Below, piece by piece: positions 26,326 to 41,000 of a stretch of 64,000 nucleotides of DNA; within the stretch, counting starts at the first letter, position 1, and the number at the start of each line of letters is the position of its first letter. The stretch comes from Pampus argenteus (lineage: Eukaryota > Chordata > Actinopteri > Scombriformes > Stromateidae), in assembly GCA_036937835.1 (NCBI GenBank), contig CM072869.1:10700001-10764000 (forward strand), written 5' to 3'. The translations under genes were made by a program, and so were the position numbers. Under the pieces are notes generated by a model. The model searched no databases, was not told where the DNA came from, and saw nothing but the letters and a program-made list of their open reading frames with translations.

Positions 26326-29300
26326 CTTCTCCAAGTAAAACGTGATACAATCTTTTATTAATGGTCTGTGCTCCGGCATTGACATGGAGACCATTTTAAT
26401 GATTAATCTGAAAGGAAAGTGCCCATTGTACACATGGAGCTCTTTAAGAAGTAAGATAACCACTGTGTTGTTTTTCATTATAGACACACCAGAAAGATCC
26501 TTTTTATTTGTCACAGATGTCCATCAGCTTGTTACAGGAGGGGTACAGACATATTTGTTTTTTGGCAACATACCATGAAGCACAACATTTGACTGAATCC
26601 ACTCATAGGATGTTTAGATTAGTTGGTTACAAATTAAATAAAGATATTTTATCAAAACATCTTCATGTATACATATAAGAAATGTATAATATAATAAATA
26701 TAATAATAGAAAATAGATGTCTTTAACCAGCCAATCACTTGACTTACAGACAAATAAGGCAGACAGTTACAAAACATTTTGTTACAAATGAAAACTGAGT
26801 TTGTAAAAAACACAATTTGAATTTTTGCTGTTGTTTGAATTTTATTTCCTTATATATGGTCATAATTTTGATCTCCTACTAAATAAATCCAACCCTGTTT
26901 AAAGACTTGTTATTGCATTCATATCCCCATAGTTTAAACTTATCACACATTTTATTTCAAAATTATTTTTCATTTGGAAGTGACAGAAGGTTTTAAGACT
27001 GGGCCTATTTATTCACCAAATACAACACAGCTGAATCGAATGTTGTAAATAGGGTTACGCCTGGCCACCTGGTTGTTTTAAAACTCCCTCCACCACAGAT
27101 CAAATTAATAAAACCTTTTCTAAGTCTGCTGAGGCTTCTGTAGTGCTATATCGGGATGCCAATCCAGGCGAGGAAATGGTTCATTAGTATTCATTATTTC
27201 TTAGCTCTCCTGCAATCACCTCGATCTGGTAATTAGAGAGACCAGTGGGGGAATCAGGCAGCTGTGCTCAGTGTTAGGCAGAAACAGAGGTAGGGAGCAC
27301 TGTGGAGCAAGAAAAGGAGACAGAGAGGGCGGTTGATGGGAGAGCAGTAGAATACTAACAAACTTGCTCTTTCCTTGCAACAAAAGAGCAGATGTCCATC
27401 CTGCGTCAGTGTGTGCTCTCCACACAGAAACGTTTTTTTTTTAATTGTTGTAGGCTTCTTTACTTGCTCCCTATTATAGGCCCAGTGATAAAATGAGGGT
27501 GCATATACTCATTTTATTATTATTTTTACCTACCCAAGTACCTTTGGTGGGTGCCAAAACAAAGCAAAAGCGGGACTCCAATATTGGACTTGAATTCATC
27601 ATGAGACGACTCTAAATAGATGCTAATGTTGTGCTGTGTCTGTTGGCTTTGTAAATAGCAAAAAATACCAACAATTTTATCATTGACAACATTCTGTTTA
27701 CAGCTTCTTTGTACTGTAGTTTGGAACAATCACTATATACTCTGTGCACACTATTGTCTGTGTGCAGTTTTATTTTGTACATGTGTGAGTATGATGATAT
27801 GTGATATGTGATATGTGTGATATGTTAAAACTGCATTTACATGTGTGTATGTATGTCTGGGTAAACACCACAAAGATTCTTGCTTCTCTGTTTTATCCAG
27901 GCCCGCTAAGTTAGCAGGCATGTCAGATTGGTTAGTAATGTTACAACGAGGAAATAATCTCAAAGTGACAGTAGCGAGCACCCTTGAATCCCTCCGGTCT
28001 CGCTACTGAAAGGTCGGTTACCTCCAGTAGAACAGCTCCTATTGGCATTTGGTCACAGAGAGTCACAGTTAAGCGACAAGCCCGGCATCGATAGGCCTTT
28101 GTCCTAATGAAGTGCCTGTTATCTGCAGCCTGAGTAATGACATGGAGGAGAGTGCTGCCAGTGACACTTCTACTGCTATCACAGGGCAAACGGGGAGGAG
28201 AATGAGAGTGAGGCTAACTGCAGTTGTCCAACCTTGACCTGAACTGACCTCCGCATGCGTCATAACGATGGCTAAGAGTGGCTGTCAGACTCCAGCTAAT
28301 ATAATATATGGGTAGGGCTGTGTATGATTTTTTTTAAATGTTCATATCTTTGTTTAGCAGTGTTTGTCAAACAAAATATTATTATTCTCTGTGGGTTTGT
28401 CACTACGGACAACACCTTTCACATTACACATAACAAGCTAGACCCATTATTAATTTTAAATTGTTTAACAAACATATTTGGCATTTGCGTGCAGACTGAC
28501 TAATTAAAGTGCTACTACAAAAAAAGCTTCCATTAATATGGTTGTGGGATGTGGCACAAGGGCATGGACCACTGAAGTGGCACTTGGATTAATGTTTGCT
28601 GTCTTCCTGGCACTGATTAATCGCACCCTCCTTCTAACCTTATCACATTTACTAGAAATGTGCTGTGATGCAGTGCTTTAATGTCATGGAAAACAAGATG
28701 CTGAAATGTCAAAGTCAGTTCATGAGCGCTGATTTTCCTGTTAAATTAAAATACTTTATAGGTATATAAACTGTTTTGTTTATAATATCCAGGCTTGTGA
28801 ATCTACTTAAAATGATAATGATGCAACTTTCTTTGTCTTGACTTGATTCTAGCTCTTTACGGTGACTGACACTGATTTGCACCTCCACAGTGTTTTATTA
28901 GTTGACGAACTGTCACTTATTATTACTATTACTACCTGGCTAACTGCAGTGGTACACCCACTTGTAGTCATCCCTCTTAATGTAGTTATGCAAATTATAT
29001 CTGCATCCCTCATATGTGTATGGATATACACAGAAAAATCTGTTCCAGTTTTATCCAAATGTTCTGGTTTAAGCCAGGATGGCTAGTTGAAGCTTATCAG
29101 CAGTGTTATGCAGACGACAGTGTTGTAAACAAGGTGGAGGGAATCAGATGTGTATTGGACACAGTCTTTTCTCTGTCTTGTGTTACACACAGCTGTTTCT
29201 CTGAAGGAAGCTTCTTTATGAGGTCCAGTGCAAAGACTTAGCAAAATCCCAGCAAGATTTTAGCATATTTAATCCATCCTCTTGTATAGCTCTTTTAGCT

Positions 29301-29516
29301 GTGGATTGGGTTTATTCCACACACTTCAAATTGCTTTGGCTGTGTATTAATATTGGATCAATCTAAAATATCTCTGGCAGGATTTAGAAAATCTGACTCA
29401 CATTCTGCTGACAGGTTTTACTGTATTTCTCATGTTGAAACCCAGGACAGGTCTCTATGTTTATTTGTGTTGATATTTCTTCATGATCTTTTTCTTTTTC
29501 TTCCCTTCTATTACAG

Positions 29517-32500
29517 CGGGATGCGAAGGGACAGTATCTGTTTGACCTCATCTGTCACCACCTCAATCTGCTGGAGAAAGACTATTTTGGCATCAGATAT
29601 GTGGATCCAGACAAGCAGCGGGTAAGTGTTTGCGTGTGAACGTGACCAGTGTCCTTTGTGTGTATGCTTATGTTCATTTGAATTATTTATCAGTTTCTGT
29701 ATGGGTATGGGTAAAAAGTCTCTCCATTCATGGCATCACAGTCACAAACATTAACGCAAACAAGTCCTTTAGGATGATGAGAAAACATAGAAAGTATGTT
29801 GCAGTTTGTATATATTATTATTTACTTAATTTTGACGTTTTTAGATAGATAGATAATAGAGCTGGAGCTGGGAGATGGTTAGCCCAGCTTAGCATTAAGA
29901 CTGCTGGTGGAACAAATAAGATGCATGATAATTAGTGAGTCTTAGACGTTGTAGATGGTGGATTTTTGAACTTTGCTTTCAGCAACTCCATCCATCAGAC
30001 TTTTCATTTAACTCTTAGCAAGTAAGCAAGTAACAACATTTTCCTCAAAAATATTCATTTATCAATATTTCCGAAGCAGAAGTAGTCAAAGGTAAACTCT
30101 CATACAGACATGGCTTTGTTGCTTTGCTTCTTTATAAAAATCACATGCTTTGCTATACTTTAAAAAATTGATCAGATTTGATTTAGTCCAGGGATGAGAG
30201 TGAGACTGTAGATCAGAGTGAAAAGTTGTGTTCTTCAGTTGTCCTTATTCACGCCGCCTCTCAAAGTGACGGTTGCTCCATCAGTCTCATCTGCTATGAG
30301 GCATGTAGTAGCACTGCTTGATTCATGAAGTATTCATATGTTCATAGATCATGTTGTCCTGCAGACAAGAGCCAAGTCCTGCCGATGCTGCATTTCCTAT
30401 GCTGTCACTCAGGACTATTTTGGTGGTTGTTGCTGTGGGTGGGTTTGGTTGGCAGCAAAGCAACCTGGGAGAAAGATGGAGAGTGAAAATGTTCCTGGAG
30501 AGAGTGAAGAATCTGGCCATAGACACAGATCCTGTGTAACTGTCACCACCAGCAGGAGCACACTCAAGTGAAAACCCGGTATCAGCCTTACTGCTCTAAC
30601 AGTCTCTCATGAGACCTCCACTGCCACAAGAGCTTTTTGATCAGATTTCGACTGAAATCTTTGATGATTTCATAAAACAAAACCCCACTAACTCAGCTTT
30701 GACATATTGAGGAGCCGAAGTCATCATCAAAAGGTGCTGTGTGACATGAGCAGGTTTCCCCAGAAAAACTGTCAGTAGTGACAGCTGAACATCATAGAAA
30801 CTGACATGGCAAGTGTCAGCTGAACGATTTGATGTGTGGATTACTCTGAGGATTTTTGTGTGATTATCTAATTCCTTGCATGTGTCCGCTTTCCTTTCTA
30901 ATGCAGCACTGGTTGGAGTTCACAAAATCAATTGCTAAGCAAATGAAAGGTAAGTAAATGAAAGTTTATGTTTGTCTTTGTGAATCAATCTCTGATGTTG
31001 ATTAATGAAAGAGTTTTAGCATCAGAACATTAAATAGTGAAAACATTTTGGAAATATACTTATTTGCTTTCTTGTTGAGTTATTTTTTGGTATGGACTAA
31101 GTAACTTTCCTATAGTAACTGGTCCTGGCCAAGAAAAGGTACATTTCAACCCATAAAATGTAATTTTTGTTTTTATGTAACTTGGGTCTAATTATTTTTT
31201 AATTTTTAAAGACAAAATGATGGAGCAATTGAAATATTTGATGATGCTTATTGATAACATAAATTAAGAAATGTAAATGAGCTGTAAAACAAGTCGTGTC
31301 CCAATAAGCTTTTTGGTACTAAGAGTACTTTTGGGTGGTGCAATCGTAAGATTTAATCTGTCACCATGGAAGGATTCCTGTCCATTTCTTACATGGTTTG
31401 TGTTTGTTTCCCTCAGCTCAGCCTCCGTTCACCATGTGTCTGAGAGTCAAGTTCTACCCTCCTGAGCCCGCTGCTCTCAAGGAGGAAATCACTCGGTATG
31501 ACCTTCCATTGTTGCTTTCACCCCAAATGAGTGATGAATCCAGATTAATTAAAATGCATACGTACTTTATCGTCTACAATATCATGAGAAATATTACTCA
31601 CAACAGAGTTTGCAAAATGACTTATAAAGCAGGGAGGAACATAAAAAGTTAACGTTCACTAGTAGTGGAAAGGTAAATGTGAAAAAACTGAAAACACTAC
31701 AAGACACTTACTACCTCCAAATAATTTCACCTCCAGTTGTGTGCATCTACCGCTTACTGATGTATTCATCATTGCATGGACAGAGGAGTCCGCTCTCTGT
31801 CTCTGAGGTGTAATGAGATGAAATGTGCATCATATGTAGAGTGTACATAATGAACAGAGATGGTAGAGGAGATACGGGGCAAAGGGTGCTAACTGAGTGG
31901 GAAGGGAGAGGGCAAGAGTGTGATGCAAACCACCAGTGAGAGAGAGTGTGAATAATCAATCACATGTAGGGCTCATTCAGTGTGTGCCCCTTCTCGTCAT
32001 ATTCTGTGAGTTTCAATTGAAAAAAGTCCATGTGATGTCAGTATTTTAATAGTTAATAACCAGCCAGAAATGTCTCAGTTGGATGTGTTTTATGTGTAGC
32101 ACAAATTTGAAGTAACACACTTAAAACTTAAACCCCTCAACCCCTAAATGCATGAATTATTACCCATTCATCTGTTACACCATCAAAGGGATCAATTGTA
32201 CTTACTGAGGATAGATGGAGGCAGGCAGATTGCTGTAAAACAACAAGATTAATGTTGTGGTTTTGTTAATGTTTGGGGGTTTGTAAAAATTATTACTTTT
32301 ATTATCTCTAAAAGTAATAATAATAATGATGATGATGATGATAACGGTGATAATAATAATAATAGTCATTACTATCACCATCACATTTCCTTCAGATGTT
32401 GTCTTGGAGTAAATTTCTTGCTTCAGGAGCTGATTGGGTGAGTCTGAAACTAGGCTGGAGGCTTTAAGAGAAGTACAGCGTCAGTAGCAGCTTTTCCCTC

Positions 32501-34102
32501 AGGGCCCTCCTACCCTCCTTTCCCCAAAACAAAACCCTCATCTCAGCTAAATCAAAAAGAAATATTTAAACCACCCATAGGAAGTTCATAGTGAACTCAA
32601 CAGTCTTTGAGTTTTGTCATGTTCATTGTTGCTGCTACTTTTTTTTATTTTATTGTTTTAATCCTTCAGTATTTTTGTTTTAAGGAGAAATATATCATCA
32701 GTATGCTTGTTATCAGCAGGTGTGATTTTTGTCTTTCTCCCTATAGATATCTTGTCTTCCTGCAAATCAAGAGAGACCTCTACCACGGCCGGCTCCTGTG
32801 TAAAACCTCAGATGCAGCCATGCTTGCTGCCTTTATCCTTCAAGGTAATGAAAGGTGACAGATGGAAGTACTTTCACCGCTCTCTGATTCACACTGTGTT
32901 TGTGACCTCTGTTTTATCAGGCCCTGTCGGTATCATCACACTTGATACCACCAGCCAAGCAAATAGATTTCTATGTGGAAAGGAGTTTAATTAGGTGATA
33001 CTTTGAACATGTAACAGTATAATGCGCCTTGAAGTGTTTTTCCAGTCATAGAGAACATTTTCTATGGATTAAGATATGTAATACACATTGTATAGTCATC
33101 AGATGTGCTTTGTTTGTATAGACTATGAATCTGTCCTTAGCATGATAATTAATTTAATGGTTTGCACAATCTATAATAACAAGAAATCACGCTCAATTAT
33201 AGTGTATTTGAAGTGGTTATCTGGCATCTTATTGTCCTCTCAACACACACATGCGCACACACACTCTCTCTCAAATACCAACATAAACAAACAGCACACA
33301 CAAGGTATTGTGGCACAGCTAACATCACAGAAAGCACCGTGTTTGAGTGGATGCAGGTTCTCTGGAGGAGGGGCTCATGAATTAAAGATGGTCTGCCTGG
33401 TCAGCTCCTCCTTGCAGAGAGAAATCAGCATCAGGGTCATCTGAGGGAGTGCATTCAATGTAGCATGAAGGAACACAAATAATCCTGAGCATGTGTGTCC
33501 ACGCTGGTAAAAGCGCCAGTGTCCCTAAAACTGTAGACGTGTGATTATTATGTGCACTGAAAGTTTGAGAATATGTTAACATTTAACTTTTTTCCTGTTT
33601 CTTCCTCCAGCTGAGATTGGTGATTATGACCCCGGGAAGCATCCTGAAGGTTACAGCTCCAAGTTTCAGTTCTTCCCTAAACACTCGGAGAAACTGGAGC
33701 GCCGGATTGCAGATATACACAAGACAGAGCTGATGTAAGATATAAAACAAAATACAAGACTGCACCCCCGCTATCATCCTCTCTCTTACCCTGTGGATCC
33801 TGTTCTCATACAGGCTGAAAAAATACCACACTTCCTCTGACATTTATGTAATCGACTGTAGTAATGACATCCAATTGGTCTGTAATGGGTTGGCCAGACA
33901 GATTACTGTTAGTTATTTGAGCAAATGGTGGGAAAAAGCACTCTCCTCTCCACTATCCACTCAAATAAAGCAGTTGGATTGTCTTGAGCTCATACCCTGC
34001 CCTTTATTTGCACAATTATTAGTGATCGGTTCTTAGAACCAGCCCTAACTGTAGGAGCTGCGCAGTGTAATAATGAAAAGTGATGATTACTGTAGAAAGG
34101 GC

Positions 34103-34139
<37 letters not shown>

Positions 34140-37100
34140 ACTATTCTCATAAACAGCAGGTGAACTGATGAAGCATTTCAAGGCCAAAAAGGTATTTGAA
34201 CTTAACTAACGTGATCATTTCTTCTTTAGCTCTTATTTGCTTTAAAGTGAGTGTTTAAATGAGCCACTGTGTTATCTTACATAATTCAATAGGGAGTTTA
34301 AAGGTGAATGATGGTACAAAAGAGGCCAACAACCCCCCTCATTAACTATGTCTAGTTTTGAGGCTGTAGAAGCAGTGTGGAACTCTGCTGCCCTCTAGTG
34401 GGCACTGTTTCTTACCACCAATTAAACAGTGCTGCTCTATGAAAAATTACACTGTCTTGACAACATGTGAATGGGATGAAACTAAGATAAAGAGTAAGTG
34501 CTTTTTAGATTTTTTTTCTTCAGCTTTTGATATTGGATCTGTTCTAACCTCTGTCTGCCTTTTTCAGTCGTCTCTTGGCTTTTTGAATTCATATTATATA
34601 TATATATAATTTTTATGTTCCATTTTGAATGCTTATGGTGGACTGACACAGATGTTTGGTGTGTTGTTGCCCTGCCTCAGTGGACAGACACCTGAAACAT
34701 CAGAGCGAAATTTCCTGCAGAAAGCCCAGATGCTGGAGACATATGGTGTTGATCCACATCCGTGCAAGGTTGGGTGGTATTTTTCAAGCACTTTCTAAGC
34801 TATTTTTTAGATAGTTAACATTAGTAAACAGGAATATTCCCTATATGTTAAAACATGTGGCTGAATCATGTTTGTGGGTTTTTTTTGTTTTTTTTTTATT
34901 TCAGGATGTGTCTGGAAACCCAGCTTTCCTCGCCTTCACACCATTCGGTTTTGTGGTCCTTCAGGGAAACAAGAGAGTTCATTTTCTTAGATGGTGAGCT
35001 AAATGTCCTGTTATGTGTGCCAAACACAGCACACTCAATGACTCCTTGTAGAAATGGTAATAATAAAAAAACACACTGTAGGGTTCGATTTTACACATAC
35101 CTCACATACAGGGATCTGCTGTAGGACGTTCTACACCTAGCAGCATGTGCACCGCAGCTGGTTGTACACTCACAATCAACAACCACCCATCTGCCTCTAC
35201 CTGTGACAAGAACTAGGGGTTAGCGTGTGCACAGGTGGCTAATTACACCAACTAGATTCACAACACTTAGCAGAATGACAATAGCAAGATACCAGAAGCC
35301 TCTACTTGTAGTAAATGCTTGCTGTTGTGCTTGCTTTTGACCAAGACTCTTTATTTAGAAATTGAATTAAAAATGTGTACAACATCTGTCTTTTGTGTAT
35401 TTTTTGTTTTCTGAAACTTGTTATGTAATATGTTGGCAGTATTCATAATGGATTTGTTTGTTTGCCCTCAGCAGGGCTCAGGTTGCCCCCGTTCTCCATT
35501 TCCCTGTCTGCAGGGAATATTATCAGTTATTTGTTTTGTCAGCCAAACACAGAGCTCCATTGCTGTTTATGTGATCTCAAAGTGGTTTTCATGAATATTT
35601 AATAATGCTGTGGGTTTCTGTTGTGCTCGCTGTATGGGTAACTGTTGTGGTACTCTTCTGGACAGGAATGAGGTGACCAAACTGAAGTTCGAAGGCAAGA
35701 CATTCAACGTATATGCAAATCAAAAGGAGGTGAGAGCATGAATTGTTGGATGTTGAATGAAAGTCACAGGAATATTCATGTTCTGATGACACTGCTGGTA
35801 GAGTGTGATATATAAATATTTGTGATTTTTATCTCAGTGTGTTATATTGTCCTGCACGCCCTCTTATTTTCAACGTGCAGGATGAAAAGATCATCTTGAC
35901 ATACTTTGCACCCACACCTGAGGCATGTAAGCACCTTTGGAAGTGCGGAGTGGAAAACCAAGCTTTCTATAAGTGAGTCCATAAAATTACTTCATCTGAT
36001 TTCAGCGTTTTTCTCTTTTGCCCACACTGTGATGATATATAGATGCCTGCCCTGTATCCTTGAGTGCTCTTATGGTACCTTGGTGTCCTTAAAAAAAAAA
36101 CCTTCGCCCCGGGCTGTTTGTCAGCGGGAAAATGAGCTGTGAGTTGCCACTGACCTTTAGTGAATGAGTGTGCACTCGCACGAGACTGCAAACACTTTGG
36201 TGCTCCCTCAAAGATATGACTCCCCTGTCTCAGCCATGAATTATAGTGCAGGTCCCCTCACTCTCTCCAGCTCAGAAAATGTGATTAAAAAATAAGTAGC
36301 CTGTAAACTCAGAGGCTGAGAGTGGTGTATTAATGAGTCGGCAGCTGGCTCATGCGAGAGGTGAGAGGTGTGTGTTGGTTGGGGGTTGGCGCGAGAAATA
36401 TGATGTGACCTTCTGATGACTCTCTGAAGTGGTAACAGATAATATATTAAGATAATATTTTATCAGCCTGCCACTTATTAGGACCTTACTGTCTTAATAA
36501 CAAGTCTGTGGGAGTAAAACATAAAATAACATATACATAAAGATGTTCTGTCTTTCAGAGAAGCACACGCATACCTTGAAAGCAAAACGAAACATTAAAC
36601 ATTAATGTCTCACTTATGGCAATATAAACATATTTAATACTGTATGGAGACGTGCCGAGGATGCAGTGCCTATAGTGCATGGAGAGGACATGCATAATTT
36701 AACAGCAGGGTATTTGATCCTGGTTTCTGCTTTGTTCTGGGATTCAGGCAGCAAAGATTACAGATTCATGCTTCCTTCCAGAGTGTGATCATATTAGGGG
36801 CATATTCTTGCAAGAATGAGGAGTAAAACAAGTAAATTGTTTTAATTATTTAAGATAGTAATTTTTCTTCCTGTCCTTCATTTCTCTCTCTTTTTTTTTT
36901 TTCCTCCTTCCCCCATCAGGCTTGAGAAGTCCAGTCAGGTTCGCACGGTGTCCAGCAGCAACCTGTTCTTCAAGGGCAGCCGTTTCCGTTACAGGTAGAG
37001 TACATGAGAAGACAGTGTGACTGATGACAGGGAGGGGAGGACACTGCAGAAAACCCCCAGCTGGAAGTGGAAAGAGAGTTATTCCCACAAGATATGGCCT

Positions 37101-37918
37101 TCTGGCCTTCTGTGCTGTAATGACAGGCTACTGTTGTCCGGAGGATAGGACTGACACCTCACATGATAGAGTACAGCCTGAGGGGAAAATGAAGGGGACT
37201 GATCACATGAGGCATGTTCACGTATCTACTGTATGCCCACGAGATTGTCCTATATTAAAGGAGCAGTTTACCCAAATGGAAAAAAATAAGAAACATTTCC
37301 TTACTTATCCTCACTGGTATCTGGCCCATTGTTAGTTGTTATTTTAGCTGTATGTTTTGAGATATCCATCTGTTAAGATTTTTGCATCTGACTTTCAGAC
37401 TTTGCTGTAAGGTGTTTTTAATTTAGACTCCTTAATAATAAGAAATTGTTGTATTTTGGTGGTATCTGCTTAAATCCTCAGCTGATAAAACTGAAACTCT
37501 GCATACCCAGATACCACTAGAGTTATGTGAGAAAATATGTTTGTTTTTTTTCGCAATTTGACTGAACTGCCCCTTTAAGAAGAAAAATTTAATCTGAGTA
37601 TTGAAGATTAAATACACTAAAAGTAATTTTACAAAAATATCTGATGATATTCATGTATGTAGACTGTATATAAAGTGAGAACACAAGTGAAGTCAGTTAA
37701 ATCTTGAGTTTACTGTTGAAGGGTAAATCGTGGTCATTGTTTTGATATTTGCCTGCAAGTGTGTGTGCATTTTTCTTACTGGCGGTAATTCAGTTACGCA
37801 AACCTGAATTCACCAGGATGATTCATTTATGATGCACATAACTGTACTCATCCACTGCAGTGATGGCTCTCATGGCATTGGGTGACACCAGAGTGCCTGG
37901 TTTTGTGTGTGTGTGTGT

Positions 37919-37971
<53 letters not shown>

Positions 37972-37982
37972 TGTGTGTGCGC

Positions 37983-38018
<36 letters not shown>

Positions 38019-41000
38019 GGAACTCATCCTGAGCATCGTGTCTGTGCTTTATAACAGTGGACGAGTGGCAAAAGAGGTGATGGAGCAGAGTGCCAAAATC
38101 AAACGCGAACCTCCAGAAATACACAGGTAGAGTCATAAACTCAGGAGAGGTCAGAATGTTCTTTATTAGATTTTTTGTTTAGTTTCCTCCATTTTCTTAG
38201 GCACCAAGCTATTGTAGATATTTTTATAACAACAACAACAACAACATCTACTTCGCTACTGTATGAGTAACCTCCATTCATATCTACAGTCAGATCCATA
38301 AATATTGGGACATCAACACAATTCTTCAGTTTTTGGTTCTGTACATCACCACAATGGATTTGAAATCAAATGAACATGATGTGCTTTACCTGCACATTAC
38401 CTTTTAATGTATTTTACTTTAAGGGTATTTACATCCAAAACAGGTGAATGGTGTAGGAATTACAACAGTTTGTATATGTACCTCCCACTTTTTAATGGAC
38501 CAAACGCAATTGGACAAATTAACAATCATAAATCAAACTTTCACTTTTTTTAAATACTTGGTTGCAAATCCTTTGCAGTCAGTTAGTCTGGAACACATAG
38601 ATATCACCAGACACTGGGTTTCATCCCTGGTGATGCTCTGCCAGCGCTCTACTGTTCCTGCGTGTTCTTGGGGCATTTTCCCCTCAGGTTTGTCTTCAGC
38701 AAATAAAATCCATGCTCAATCGGATTCAGGTCAGGTGACTTGGCCATTGGCCAACATCTTGTTCATTTTGTTTCAAATCCATCGTGGTTGTGTATAGAGC
38801 CAAAAAAGAAAAGAAAGAAAAAAGAAAAGAAATGTCCCAATATTTATGGACCTGACTGTATTTGTCAGTGTAGTGACGTTTGTGCATTTGTGTCTGTGTT
38901 TGTCCCTGCAGGGCTGGCTTAGTGCCCAGCAGAAGTTGTCCATCCATCACGCACGGACCTCGCCTCAGCAGTGTACCACGCACACGTCGGAGAGCTGTGC
39001 ACATATCTATCATGGAGGGTAAGAAATGAGTTTCATCCAGAGACCACTTACCATCTTCATCAAGTGAAACATATAATTTGTAGTTTCAGTACTGTCCAGG
39101 AAGCAGTAATGGTCCCACATTCTTCAGATATAATCATGGATAATATTCAGAGTTTTTAAATGGATCAGGGAGCCATTAGTCCTATTTGTAAAGGCTCCTC
39201 CCCCTGGGCTCACACTTACACACACACACACGACACACACACACACACACATGCTGTAACTTGAGCCATTTGGCCCAGTTCATGCTTACAGAGCTGTTGG
39301 GGTATGCTGCAGGTGTGTGCGTCAGTCAGCCTGCAACATTTCAGGGTTTGTGTGTTTGTTTGTTTTGTTTTTTTTGTTATTCTAAGCGATTATGTATTTG
39401 TTGTGCCAACAAAGTTGCTAAAGTCACTTTTTATTCAGCCCACCTGCAGGCCCCCGGCCCAGAACAGGTGGCCTCACTGCTTCTGTTATTGAGAAGGACA
39501 CAGCAGGCAAACAGTCCTGCATGCCCCCAGATAAAAGCAGCAGTGAGACCCTGTGGCCCTGGTTTTCAAGTGCATCTTTGTACAGCAAGATACATAGAGG
39601 TCAGTAGCAGGTGTACTATGTATTTTGAGGGTCTTTTGCTATGGGTTCAAGAATAAGAGCTATAAGAGCGTCCTACCCCCAGTGTGTGCTGACTGGGTGT
39701 CTTCAAGTGGTATTAATACCCCAGCTGAAAATAGCCTGCGTCTTCTACTCCATGTATGTCACTGGTCTGGGTGGGGCCAAACCAGGGCAGGCCAATGCTG
39801 GCGATCGTAGCACTGCAGCAGAAACTCACCGTTTCACCTCATACACTCCTCTCCTCAAACTGCAACGAAGGCAGAGCCCTGCGGCCTAACACACATACAC
39901 ACACACACACATACAGCTGTGGCCTGGACTCCGGGACAGGGACCATAAGGACAGGATATACAAGTGCATGTTGCAGCCATGGTGAAGTGCCTGATCCGCA
40001 TTACTACCCGGGTGAACGTCCACCTTCGTATGATCAACCACTGCTACCGGGATGTGAAAGTTCGTGTGCTGAGCCTGGGGCCTCGTATGCTGGGCAAGGC
40101 CCTGGGCGTCCTACCCCTGTACCCTGCCCTGATGGGGCAGCAGGAGTCTGCCAGCGTAACTCCTCTTTCTGGCACTCCACTGCCCTGTGTTCAGCCCAGC
40201 AGCTCTCCAGGTAAGCTCATCAGCCAGGAGTGTGCTGTACATGGAGGTGCCATTAGCTTTCTTTATTTTAAATCAGTCACTATCTCGTCAGTGTTGGTGG
40301 GGAGGGAGTGATACTATTCCTGTGGTTTTCCGTCTCTCCTGGAGGTCTCAGTCACTGGACACACGTTTGTTTAAATGCAATACTTCCATTGAGATGTGCA
40401 AACATTTCTTTTCTGCTTGCTGCTTCACTTTTCTAAGCCTAACGTAGGCTAAGCTTAAACGGATCAACACTAACTAAAGATGGCCGCTGACAGTCATCTA
40501 GACATTTATGCGTCTTTCTTTTTACTTGACAGGAGTTTCATGTCATCAGTTTAGAGTCTAAGCGTAATCTGTTTTACTTTTCCAGCTTTTTCGTGATGTG
40601 CTTCATTATTAAAAGATGAATTTTAATCCCTTCTCTTTATAGTTAAGGTGTAATGTTGCTGCTTTGGCACTTTGGAGAATGTGATATCGTCAGCAGTGGC
40701 TTGGCTGCAGTTCATCTTCGGTGACATGTACACTGTAGACCGGTTTTCACATACTGTACTGTTCCTTCAGCTGCTAAGCAGATTGTAAAAGTATATAGTT
40801 AGTATGTCTAGCCTTGAAACTACTGCAATATGAAAATATATAATCTGAGAGGATAAACATTTTTCAACATCTCAGACATTACCATGCCAGTAGGTAGACT
40901 TTGTTTTCATATCTACAGCTGTACAAAAACTTTGGCGACAATGTTGCAAATCAATGAGCAGGTTAAGAGGATTTTGGCCACTTAACTAACTGGAAGCAGA

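Noticed and set aside
37848..38136. Open frames across the second TG tract
   Set aside because: They are repeat artefacts, except for the real FRMD5 exon at 38058-38126 in one frame.
39756..40214. Alternative 152-codon frame reading DPHYYPGERPPSYDQ
   Set aside because: It overlaps the extra FRMD5 exon in another frame. Its third positions are less coding-like and it includes a TH repeat from a CA run.
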